In this document: positions 52,008-60,023 of the stretch, piece by piece
Layout: each line of letters starts with the position of its first letter
Numbering within the stretch: the first letter of the stretch is position 1
Source: Syntrophomonas sp.
Lineage (GTDB): Bacteria; Bacillota; Syntrophomonadia; Syntrophomonadales; Syntrophomonadaceae
Length of the DNA: 64,000 nucleotides
NCBI GenBank assembly: GCA_016841425.1
Contig: JAENZE010000003.1
Span: forward strand, 62,001-126,000
Direction of reading: 5' to 3'
Notes under the pieces: generated by a model
The model's database searches: none
Told to the model about the DNA's origin: nothing
Seen by the model: the letters and a program-made list of their open reading frames with translations, nothing else
Translations under genes and position numbers: made by a program

Positions 52008-53015
52008 ATGAATATAGAAGAGATATATGAAAAAATTAAAGACAAGCCTGCAGATGAGCTAATTCCAATATATCAGGGTAATCGGGATGACTACCCGGAA
52101 GAGCTTATAACCGCCATAGAAATGGTCTTGAATGAAAGAGGGATAAGGGGAGAGCGGGAAGAGAAAAAGAGTAACAGCGGTGGATATATTCGGGGCAGCT
52201 TATGGGCATCTACAGCTGTCATTCCCTTATTAATAATACTAATGTTGTTTACTAATCCGGGGAGAGAAGAATATATCTACTACACCAAGCAGCAGATGGT
52301 TCAAGCCAGTGAAAATAACCCCATTTCTAAAGGTATGGCGGCTATAGTTCCGGAGAGTATTATCGATTCAGGATCCATCTACCGCGACTATCATCTTTTT
52401 GGCATCTATGAGAACAAAATCCTTGGTGATGTCAAGGTGTTAGGGATATTTAACCAGTGTATACTGTTGGGGGATCGCGATCTATTATTCCAGAGCAGCA
52501 GCACAGCATCTTCATTAAATGGGGGAATTACAGCGGATGAAGATAGCGGAGAACCCGACGTATATTTCTTAAATCGAGAAGTGGCACCTGGTTATGATGG
52601 GTATTACGTTTACAGTAACAGCAGATATGGTTTTTATATATATTACCCGCAGGAATTGAACCCAAACCGGATGCCGGCCAATGGTGACGGACAGGCCTTT
52701 ACTTCTAATGATGAATCAATAAGTCTCACGGTATTCGGTTCCAACCTGATATCTGAAGAAGAGATCAAAGATCTTTATGTAGATTGGATGGACACCATAC
52801 AGGGTGATATAACTTATACGGTCCTGGAGGATAACTATTTTATCTTGTCCTGGCTGGAAGGCGATACCATATATTATCAAAAGACCTTTGCCGGCAAGGC
52901 CAGTCAGAACACATTTATTTTCTCTTACCCGGGCGATAAAGCCGAAGAATATAAGGAAGCCGTTGAAATATTGGAGTCTTCCTTCACGCATGGAGATCTG
53001 GACCAGGCTCACTAG
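52008..53015 (+). CDS. Hypothetical single-span membrane protein
   Basis: This 335-aa protein has a charged cytoplasmic head (residues 1-62) and one membrane helix (SLWASTAVIPLLIILMLF, about 64-82). A large external part follows, ending in a beta-rich PsbP-like segment (YYVYSNSRYGFYIYYPQEL, then GDGQAFTSND and a C-terminal helix). Orientation is inferred from charge. GGGAGGTG precedes the start. REP units follow its stop directly. Confidence 0.6.
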   Translation: MNIEEIYEKIKDKPADELIPIYQGNRDDYPEELITAIEMVLNERGIRGEREEKKSNSGGYIRGSLWASTAVIPLLIILMLFTNPGREEYIYYTKQQMVQASENNPISKGMAAIVPESIIDSGSIYRDYHLFGIYENKILGDVKVLGIFNQCILLGDRDLLFQSSSTASSLNGGITADEDSGEPDVYFLNREVAPGYDGYYVYSNSRYGFYIYYPQELNPNRMPANGDGQAFTSNDESISLTVFGSNLISEEEIKDLYVDWMDTIQGDITYTVLEDNYFILSWLEGDTIYYQKTFAGKASQNTFIFSYPGDKAEEYKEAVEILESSFTHGDLDQAH

Positions 53016-53030
53016 AGTGTCGTGAGTATT

Positions 53031-53122
53031 ATGGCGGGACGGTTCTGGGCCATAAGGGGACGGTTCTGTTGATACAGCGGAAAGCATTGAGGTGTATCAA
53101 CAGAACCGTCCCCTTGTGGCCC
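53031..53122. repeat. REP cluster with three cores
   Basis: A small hairpin ATGGC ... GCCAT (53031-53053) encloses GGGACGGTTCTG. The next unit (53047-53075) and its inverse (53094-53122) form a 29-bp inverted repeat with one mismatch and an 18-nt loop. Each carries GGGGACGGTTCTG flanked by GGGCCA and TTGATAC. The whole can fold into a long hairpin that may also terminate transcription of the upstream gene. Confidence 0.85.
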
Positions 53123-53255
53123 TTTCAACCAGGGAAGGTGTGTCCCTGGTCCTTAGCTTGGGACTCTCAAACTGCTTCCGACAAACCCCCGCTATTCTCG
53201 ACATTCCCCACAGAGGATGCCACCTCTTTTGACAATTTTCACCATAAGTCCCGAG

Positions 53256-53288
53256 TTGTGGATAAAATGTTGATATTGTGGATAAAAT
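53256..53288 (-). promoter_or_regulatory. Two perfect DnaA boxes, 20 bp apart
   Basis: TTGTGGATAAAAT occurs at 53256-53268 and 53276-53288. Each contains TGTGGATAA, the reverse of the consensus DnaA box TTATCCACA. They lie in the non-coding interval between the REP cluster and a small membrane protein gene. Two boxes do not make an origin; a DnaA-controlled promoter or titration site is possible. Confidence 0.6.
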
Positions 53289-53404
53289 TTAGGAAATTAT
53301 TCTCAAACAAATTGGAATGACCCCGGTCTTTTTTTTCAGTACCAAGCAGGCTGCGGCAGGAATATAATATCCTGTGTAAAATAATGGAAAGGAAGCTGCG
53401 GAAC

Positions 53405-53821
53405 ATGACTGAAATTAGCGGGCAGGTACTGGTCTCTATCGTACTAGTTTTTATTATCTGGTTTATAATTATCATCAAGCTGCTTGATATCTGGGCCAAT
53501 AAACAATACTATGATCTGCGCAAAATTGCTCGAACTGAAATTCAAACTATGAATAGAGAGCTTATTGAAAAGGTTCAAAGCAATACCGGACAAGTGGAAA
53601 AAATCCACAGGATGCTGGACCTGACATTGCTTGAAATTGATGCTAAATTGGAATGCCTGATGGATAACAACAGTCAGATAAGCGGTATTGATGTCAGGAC
53701 CATTGAAATTGCCAGGACGGTTAGAAAAATACCGGGAATTGAATTTCAGCTCAGAGAAGCGCTAAGAAATAACCGCAGCATAACCTATTTGGAATATATG
53801 TTAAGAGAATATGGCAACTAA
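53405..53821 (+). CDS. Small membrane-anchored coiled-coil-like protein
   Basis: One N-terminal membrane helix (VLVSIVLVFIIWFIIIIKLL) is followed by a charged helical region (residues 28-138) suited to a coiled coil. The ATG at 53405 is chosen because AAAGGAAG lies 11 nt upstream; an ATG at 53384 is in frame but sits before that site. The topology is that of YtxG-like or cell-envelope helper proteins. No function is assigned. The DnaA boxes lie about 120 bp upstream. Confidence 0.6.
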   Translation: MTEISGQVLVSIVLVFIIWFIIIIKLLDIWANKQYYDLRKIARTEIQTMNRELIEKVQSNTGQVEKIHRMLDLTLLEIDAKLECLMDNNSQISGIDVRTIEIARTVRKIPGIEFQLREALRNNRSITYLEYMLREYGN

Positions 53822-54003
53822 TAATGCCTGCCTCTAAATTGGTATCCCTTAATTCGATTCGAGGAAACAGAATTTGTATAAGGTAAATTACGGAATTAAT
53901 TTTGAACTATATCCTTAACATATAGTTCATAAGTGATAAAATATTAATATTACCTATAAGTTTGGAAATTAATCCTAATATAATTTAAGAGGGGGCAATA
54001 AAG

Positions 54004-54921
54004 ATGCTGCTGCCTTTGGCAAAAGGAATTTCAGTATTAATGCCAAATGCGCCAAATTTTTACCCCTATTGTATATGCATGTACATAGAGGGAGAGCAAA
54101 GGGCCGTTATCGATTTTGGAGCTGGTATCAAAGCTTTTGAAGAAATAGACAAGAAATCAGTAGATATTGGTATACTAACTCATAACCATCCTGATCATAC
54201 CCATTGTGGGGTGCTTTTTACTGATACTCGGCTCTATACCGGTAAAGAAGGGGAACAATCATATAGCAGTGAGGAGAATTATCTTAAGCTAAGAGGATTT
54301 GGGTTATGGAAGCAATTTATGGGAGACAAGCCACTGCCCGTAGCTGATGATACATTGCGAATTTATAAGGATATTCCCGGAAAGCCGGGCTTCATAAAGC
54401 TAGATCTAGCTGGAACAATCACTGATAGGCAGCAATTCGATTTAGGACGGGGAATACGGTTTACTGCTGTACATCTGCCAGGACATTGTATCGATCATTA
54501 TGGATTCTACTTCGAAAAAGAAGGAATACTATTTGCAGGCGATATTGATACTACCCGAGGCGGTCCATGGTATGGAGATGGCTGCTCAAATGTAGGGCAG
54601 TTTATTAAGTCCGTGCAGCTGATAAAAGAAATTGATCCTCATATCTTCGCATCATCTCATCGCCGGCCGTTGACTGAGCACATCGGACAGAGTCTGGATA
54701 CCTATCTGGGGGTTATGATGGACCGGGAACAGCAGATATATGATTTGTTGAGAGAACCTCATACCATAGAACAGATGGCAGAGTATCAACTGGCCTTTAA
54801 AAAGCGGATCTTTTATATGGAAGACTTCTGGGAAAGACTATACGTCCATCATCATTTGCAGCATTTAATGGAGTTAGGAGCAGTAGTTGAGATACAGTCA
54901 GGTATCTTCCGGCAGGCTTAG
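54004..54921 (+). CDS. MBL-fold metallo-hydrolase
   Basis: This 305-aa protein has the metallo-beta-lactamase metal sites: THNHPDHTHCG near residue 60, LPGHCIDHYG near residue 160, FAGDIDTTRGG near residue 179 and SSHRRP near residue 218. A C-terminal helical part (about 230-305) resembles the winged-helix tails of glyoxalase-II-like members. It probably hydrolyses a thioester or lactone; the substrate is unknown. GAGGGGGC precedes the ATG. A strong terminator follows. Confidence 0.85.
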   Translation: MLLPLAKGISVLMPNAPNFYPYCICMYIEGEQRAVIDFGAGIKAFEEIDKKSVDIGILTHNHPDHTHCGVLFTDTRLYTGKEGEQSYSSEENYLKLRGFGLWKQFMGDKPLPVADDTLRIYKDIPGKPGFIKLDLAGTITDRQQFDLGRGIRFTAVHLPGHCIDHYGFYFEKEGILFAGDIDTTRGGPWYGDGCSNVGQFIKSVQLIKEIDPHIFASSHRRPLTEHIGQSLDTYLGVMMDREQQIYDLLREPHTIEQMAEYQLAFKKRIFYMEDFWERLYVHHHLQHLMELGAVVEIQSGIFRQA

Positions 54922-54936
54922 GTGCAAAGGTCGAAG

Positions 54937-54970
54937 AACCCGGGAGCATAATTAAAGCCCCGGGTTTTTT
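54937..54970 (+). terminator. Terminator after the MBL gene
   Basis: AACCCGGG and CCCGGGTT form an 8-bp GC-rich stem, followed by six Ts. Confidence 0.9.
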
Positions 54971-55154
54971 GTTTATTTGCACATAATGTTCTGCATTGCA
55001 CTGTATAATACCTGATACTCTTAGATAACAGGTACTGCAAAAAAAGCAATTTGTTAAAAGCACATGACAGCTTTATTTAAACATCCAGGATTGCTGATTT
55101 TGGTCTTATGGTATAATTAATGTAACTTCTATTTCAAATTTGAGGTGTTGTCTT

Positions 55155-57059
55155 TTGTTTGATTTGACTCCTGAACAAGTGAATATTAAGGAATCCTGGT
55201 TTAGTTTTATTAATGACGGCATAGTAACAAAAGACGTAGTGAGGCCTGAAATATTAAGATCCTGGCAGAGATGCCGGAACCTAATAGAGCCCTTTGCAGA
55301 AGGAAAACCTGGTTTATCCAACGAGAAACTGCTGTTTCGGCAGAGTCAGAATATTGAAATGATTAAAATTGCCTGGCCGATTATGCAAGAATTAGGCGCG
55401 GTTATTGATAAGAGTATAGTACTTTTGTCCGATGCGGAAGGCTTTGTTTTAGAGGTTATTGGCAATGATGAATTGCTGCCAGTGGGTATTTGCTGCCAGG
55501 AAAACGTGGTTGGTACTAACTGCATAGGGACTGTTTTAATAGAAGGAAAATCCATGGAAATCAGGGCCTTTGAACACTTCCGCCATTGTCTCCATTTTTA
55601 CAGCAGTATCGGGGTGCCCATAAAAGCTGATTCTAGTATTATTGGGGTACTCAGTGTGATGAATCCTTTTCATGATTTGACCCCGGAGATTATCCAACTG
55701 GTCAAATACGCAGCAACCACCATAGGGATGGGAATTACCAAGAAAACCGAGATAGATTCGATTCTGGACTGTGTACAATACGGTCTTTTTGTAATAGATG
55801 GCAAGGGAAGTATAATTAACCTGAACAAAAAATCCCAGGAAGTGCTGGGAGTTAATGATAGAAATGAAGTAATAGCCAAATCTATCGGAGCATATGTTCC
55901 GGGCTATAAGGATTTGCTAAAAGTATTGCTCGATGCAAAACAGGATAAATATGAATTCCAAATCAATAATGGCATAAGAGATCTTCATTGTTCTTTACGC
56001 ATTAAGGAGCCTTTAAAGTCTGCGGAGCAGAAGGAGCATTCCATGATTCTGTTTACCTATGATTTTGAATCTAATCAGGATAGCAAGCGCTCTATGCATA
56101 CTCCCAGAAACGAATTGTTTTCCTTTAACGAACTGATTGGTGAAAGTAGTTCCTGGGTTCAGGTAAAGGATCTGGCCAGAAAAGCAGCCCGGGTGAACTC
56201 CAACATTTTAATTGAAGGCGAAAGTGGAACCGGTAAAGAATTATTGACCCAGGCTATTCATAGAGCCAGCCAACGACCAGGTCCTCTTGTTCCTATAAAT
56301 TGTGGTGCCATACCTAAAGAACTGCTGCAGAGTGAGTTTTTTGGATACGAGGAGGGCGCTTTCACCGGAGCCAAGAAGGGCGGTGCCATTGGAAAATTCG
56401 AAATGGCGGATGGAGGTACAGTATTTCTGGATGAAATAGGAGAAATGCCTATTGATATGCAGGTGAGCCTGTTAAGATTTTTGCAGGATAGGACGGTAAT
56501 CAGGGTAGGCAGCAGCAGGTCCAAAAGAGTTGATGTGCGGGTAATAGCTGCCACCAATCGTGATCTTGATGAGGCCATCAGCTGTGGTGTATTCAGGGAA
56601 GATCTGTTTTATCGTCTTAATGTAATAAACATCAAGCTGCCCCCGCTCAGGAGAAGAAAAGAAGATATTCCCATGCTGGTTAACAGTATAATTAAGGAAT
56701 TGGGAGGCAGTGATAATAAGGGTATACAAGGTATAAGTGAGGAAACCTTGGCCATACTGCAGCGCTATCATTGGCCCGGTAATGTCAGGGAACTGCGTAA
56801 TGTTATTGAACATGCAGTAGTATTTGCAGAAGGGCAAACCATTACTACAGATTGTCTTCCCCAGCGCTTTTTCCAGATTAATTTGGCCGATGAATCCAGT
56901 GACTTGAGAAATCAGCAGCTGCACATTATTAACAAGGTTCTGGAAGAGCATAATGGCAATATATCCCAGGCTGCTCGAGCCCTGGGCATAACTCGCAGCA
57001 CCCTGTATAGGAAAATCGAACAGATGAAAATTTTAGCCGAATATACAGACGGCAAGTAA
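55155..57059 (+). CDS. Sigma-54-dependent activator (AcoR-like)
   Basis: This protein of about 634 aa has an N-terminal GAF-like domain (to about residue 195), a PAS domain, a central AAA+ domain with Walker A GESGTGKE and EGAFTGAKK, and a Fis-like HTH (NISQAARALGITRSTLYRKIEQ). The architecture matches acetoin-operon activator AcoR. The start is TTG at 55155, because GAGGTG lies 8 nt upstream; a TTG at 55140 precedes that site. It is convergent with thiolase-hbd, whose locus has two sigma-54 promoters, and is their likely activator. Confidence 0.92.
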   Translation: MFDLTPEQVNIKESWFSFINDGIVTKDVVRPEILRSWQRCRNLIEPFAEGKPGLSNEKLLFRQSQNIEMIKIAWPIMQELGAVIDKSIVLLSDAEGFVLEVIGNDELLPVGICCQENVVGTNCIGTVLIEGKSMEIRAFEHFRHCLHFYSSIGVPIKADSSIIGVLSVMNPFHDLTPEIIQLVKYAATTIGMGITKKTEIDSILDCVQYGLFVIDGKGSIINLNKKSQEVLGVNDRNEVIAKSIGAYVPGYKDLLKVLLDAKQDKYEFQINNGIRDLHCSLRIKEPLKSAEQKEHSMILFTYDFESNQDSKRSMHTPRNELFSFNELIGESSSWVQVKDLARKAARVNSNILIEGESGTGKELLTQAIHRASQRPGPLVPINCGAIPKELLQSEFFGYEEGAFTGAKKGGAIGKFEMADGGTVFLDEIGEMPIDMQVSLLRFLQDRTVIRVGSSRSKRVDVRVIAATNRDLDEAISCGVFREDLFYRLNVINIKLPPLRRRKEDIPMLVNSIIKELGGSDNKGIQGISEETLAILQRYHWPGNVRELRNVIEHAVVFAEGQTITTDCLPQRFFQINLADESSDLRNQQLHIINKVLEEHNGNISQAARALGITRSTLYRKIEQMKILAEYTDGK

Positions 57060-57084
57060 AAAGAGCCCAGATGGGCCCTTTTCA
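57056..57084 (+). terminator. Terminator after the AcoR-like gene
   Basis: AAAAGAGCCC-AGAT-GGGCCCTTTT folds with one mismatch into a stem ending in Ts. Confidence 0.8.
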
Positions 57085-57161
57085 GGCCCGAATATTTGTG
57101 TTATTTCAAAAAGCCCACAGGACCACAATTTAATGTTCGCGAAGCTCACAAATTATAAAAG

Positions 57162-57208
57162 AAGTCCGCTCAATCAACGTACTCTGAGTACGTCTCAATC
57201 GCGGACTT
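57162..57208. terminator. Bidirectional terminator hairpin
   Basis: AAGTCCGC (57162-57169) pairs with GCGGACTT (57201-57208). Inside, ACGTACT-CTG-AGTACGT adds a 7-bp stem. The structure is symmetrical with A/T on both sides and lies between convergent genes. Confidence 0.75.
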
Positions 57209-57277
57209 TTCTTATGCCTTGATCTTAGCTCCTGTCATCGGCCTGGCATCTTGCTTTGTTCTTTTATAAAGTTCTTG

Positions 57278-58576
57278 CTATCTGCATCTCTGCCACACTG
57301 CCGCAGCTCCCATGCCCATCCCGATACACATTGACTCAACAATGTAATCTACATCGGAATAATCAGGATCATCAAACAGTGCGGTTATATCACAGGCAAT
57401 TCTAGCCCCGGTGCAGGCCAGAGGATGGCCTATAGAAATACCGGAACCCCATACGTTGACCCGATCCATAGGAAGTTTCAGAGCCTCATGGCAGCAGTAA
57501 TAAGCCTGGGAGGCAAAAGCTTCATTTACTTCCCATAAGCCGATTTGATCAACAGTTAATCCAGCTCTTTTCAGAGCCACGGGGATAGCCACAGCCGGAC
57601 CAATTCCCATGATTTGCGGATCGATACCTGCCACTGCTGAACTTATTAACTTCATCCTGGGTTTTAACCCCAGGGCCTTGCAGCCTTCTGCGGTAGCCAA
57701 TACTAAACCAGCTGCCGCATCATTGATCTGACTGGAATTTCCGGCAGTAACTGTAGCCAGGTCGTCCTTCATGAAGACAGCAGGCATTTTAGCCAGTCCT
57801 TCGATAGTGGTATCACGGCGCAGCCCCTGGTCCTGCCAGACTATCATCTCTACGTCATCCGTAATACCGTCTTCTATTCTTTTTTTGGCCAGTCCTTCGG
57901 GAGCCGTATATAACGCTTCCGGTGCCTTATCAGAGATGTTTGCACTTTTGGCTGGGACCTTACACTTAATGGGAACGATTACGTCTTTGGTCTTACCCAG
58001 TCCGTCATTGGCATCCTGAGCAGCAGCGCACCTCATATGGCTTTCATAAGCAAATTGGTCCTGCACTTCCCGGCTGATATTATATTTTCTGGCCACCTGT
58101 TCAGCGGTCCAGCCCATCATCGGTGACATAGGATTATAATACTTGGCTCCTTCTGGATTGCGGTCCGAACCAGCACCCATAGGGATATGGGTCATATGCT
58201 GGGCTCCGCCTGCAAATGCTACTTCCCCTGACCATCCTGCACCCATAGTAGCAGTAGCGGTAACCAGGGCTGAAAGGCTGGAAGCACAAAAACGATCCAC
58301 TGTCATGCCTGGAACATCATAGGACCCACCGGAAAGAAGCCATGCATTACGCCCCATATTGCCGCCCTGCTCCCCAAAGGCATTGGCGGTAGCTGCCCAG
58401 TAAACATCGCCGACTATCTTCTGTTTTTCCCAATCCTCGCCGATACCGATTTTTCTGCGTAAATCCTTAATTACCATGGCCGATAGGTCATCGGCCCGAA
58501 CATTCATAAACCAGGATTGTTTCCCGGCTCGAGCAACCGCGGTACGGGCTGCCTCAACCACAAATACTTCTTTCAA
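57278..58576 (-). CDS. Acetyl-CoA C-acyltransferase (thiolase)
   Basis: This enzyme cleaves 3-ketoacyl-CoA with CoA to release acetyl-CoA. The 432-aa protein has the nucleophilic Cys in VDRFCASSLSALVTA near residue 91, NEAFASQAY near residue 350, GSGISIGHPLACTGAR near residue 384, and the second catalytic Cys in ESMCIGMGMGAA near the C-terminus. It lies 15 bp after hbd in the same operon. Chain-length preference cannot be read. Confidence 0.94.
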   Translation of the reverse strand: MKEVFVVEAARTAVARAGKQSWFMNVRADDLSAMVIKDLRRKIGIGEDWEKQKIVGDVYWAATANAFGEQGGNMGRNAWLLSGGSYDVPGMTVDRFCASSLSALVTATATMGAGWSGEVAFAGGAQHMTHIPMGAGSDRNPEGAKYYNPMSPMMGWTAEQVARKYNISREVQDQFAYESHMRCAAAQDANDGLGKTKDVIVPIKCKVPAKSANISDKAPEALYTAPEGLAKKRIEDGITDDVEMIVWQDQGLRRDTTIEGLAKMPAVFMKDDLATVTAGNSSQINDAAAGLVLATAEGCKALGLKPRMKLISSAVAGIDPQIMGIGPAVAIPVALKRAGLTVDQIGLWEVNEAFASQAYYCCHEALKLPMDRVNVWGSGISIGHPLACTGARIACDITALFDDPDYSDVDYIVESMCIGMGMGAAAVWQRCR

Positions 58577-58591
58577 TTCTTATACCCCCTT

Positions 58592-59482
58592 CTATTTAAA
58601 TAAAGCCGGATTGTTTCCTAAATTATTTCCCTCAGCATCATATATGTAGTAGCCTTTGCCAGTTTTACGACCCAGGAATCCAGCTCTGATCATCTGGTTA
58701 GTAAACAAGCAGGGGCGGTATTTGTCCTCTCCAAACTCCCGGTAAAGAGTCATCCTGGTAGCCAGGCTGATATCTATGCCCACAAAATCTCCCAGTTCAC
58801 AGGGTCCCATACGCCAGTTTGCTCCCAGTTTCATACACTTATCGATAGCATCTGGAGTAGCTACCCCCTCCTGCAGCATAAATGGCACTTCTCCACTTCC
58901 CATAGTCAGGATGCGGTTTACTACAAAGCCGGGTGAATCTTTAACCGGTACCGGTTCTTTACCCAGCTTGCGGCTGAGTTCCATTATAGTCTGTTCAGTC
59001 TCTGCTGAAACCTGCAAAGGTCTGACTACTTCCACCAGTTTCATCATTTGTACCGGGTTAAAGAAGTGCATACCGATAAACTGGGAAGGCCTTTTGGTTA
59101 CATTGGCAAGTTCGGATACCGACAGAGATGAAGTATTGCTGGCCAGAATCGTTTCTGGCTTGCAAATACTGTCCAACTGCTGGAACAGGTTTTTCTTTAT
59201 CTCCATGTTTTCCACTATAGCTTCAATAATAACATCACAATCAGCTACATCCTGGAGGTTGCTGCTCTTCACTATCAGCCCCAGTATACCCGCCTTAACT
59301 TCCTCGGTCAGTTTGCCTTTGGCTACCGCTTTGCCCAGCATTTTATCTATCCTGTTAACTGCTTTTTCCACCAATTCCAGGTTAATATCATTCAAAACTA
59401 CGCTTAAACCCGCTTGAGCACAAGCCTGAGCAATCCCCAGACCCATAGCTCCAGCCCCGATAATTCCAACTTTTTTTATCAT
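58592..59482 (-). CDS. hbd: 3-hydroxybutyryl-CoA dehydrogenase
   Basis: Hbd oxidises 3-hydroxyacyl-CoA with NAD. It has VGIIGAGAMGLGIAQACAQ at the N-terminus, the catalytic His in IGMHFFNPVQMMKLVE near residue 140, and the C-terminal NRMGPCEL-like stretch (ANWRMGPCELGDFVGID). The start at 59482 is chosen because AGGAGG precedes it; the frame is open to 59563 without domain content. At 296 aa it is somewhat longer than the usual 280-290. It is transcribed with thiolase from a sigma-54 promoter at 59639-59654. Confidence 0.94.
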   Translation of the reverse strand: MIKKVGIIGAGAMGLGIAQACAQAGLSVVLNDINLELVEKAVNRIDKMLGKAVAKGKLTEEVKAGILGLIVKSSNLQDVADCDVIIEAIVENMEIKKNLFQQLDSICKPETILASNTSSLSVSELANVTKRPSQFIGMHFFNPVQMMKLVEVVRPLQVSAETEQTIMELSRKLGKEPVPVKDSPGFVVNRILTMGSGEVPFMLQEGVATPDAIDKCMKLGANWRMGPCELGDFVGIDISLATRMTLYREFGEDKYRPCLFTNQMIRAGFLGRKTGKGYYIYDAEGNNLGNNPALFK

Positions 59483-59638
59483 CACATTATTACCTCCTCT
59501 TAAATTCAGAACACTTGGAAAACTGCTGGTCCCGATAGAATATTCTCCCCCCTTCCATAACAATAGGCATCCGACAGTTCAAGCAGACAGGCACATTTTC
59601 TGGAATTTTTGGGTATGAGCCTCATCACGTTGATTTAC

Positions 59639-59654
59639 TGCAAGAATGATACCA
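59639..59654 (-). promoter_or_regulatory. Sigma-54 promoter of hbd-thiolase
   Basis: On the minus strand TGGTAT-CATTC-TTGCA has GG and GC 10 nt apart. It lies 157 bp before hbd and is back to back with the sigma-54 promoter of the acyl-CoA dehydrogenase gene. Confidence 0.7.
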
Positions 59655-59714
59655 ATGCCGAGAATAAGTCTATTCCAAGGTCACCTGCAAACGGAATGTA
59701 TTATTTTTATGCAG

Positions 59715-59726
59715 TAAATGCATTTA
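59715..59726. promoter_or_regulatory. Palindrome between the divergent sigma-54 promoters
   Basis: TAAATGCATTTA is a perfect 12-nt palindrome between the two -24/-12 promoters. Its ATGCAT centre also occurs in the abfD leader palindrome. It is a possible activator or repressor site. Confidence 0.3.
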
Positions 59727-59869
59727 ATTAAAACATTGCTCTACAACTGATCAAACGCTGCAATATCCCGATCAAAACATAGGTTAGCAGGGGGTCTTTC
59801 TTTACCAGCCTATCAGTTTGGGCGACAGTAAAATCGCTTTCGATTCCCAGGTTAAGCCTCCAAGATGGC

Positions 59870-59885
59870 TGGCATTATTTTTGCA
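59870..59885 (+). promoter_or_regulatory. Sigma-54 promoter of the acyl-CoA dehydrogenase gene
   Basis: TGGCAT-TATTT-TTGCA matches the -24/-12 consensus at all but one conserved position, with GG and GC 10 nt apart. Transcription would start near 59897, giving a leader of about 127 nt. Confidence 0.8.
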
Positions 59886-60023
59886 CCAATACATAAGAGA
59901 GTACGCATTTTATAGCTACAAAGGGGGGATGCAGCTGATAAGGGGCTACAGCAGTAATTTGTTTATGAGCAGATACAGGGCACAGCAATTATACAGTAAA
60001 GCTTGAAACAAGGAGGATAAAAA

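Noticed and set aside
59818-60006. 62-codon plus-strand frame before the acyl-CoA dehydrogenase gene
   Set aside because: It has no ribosome site and covers the sigma-54 promoter and leader.
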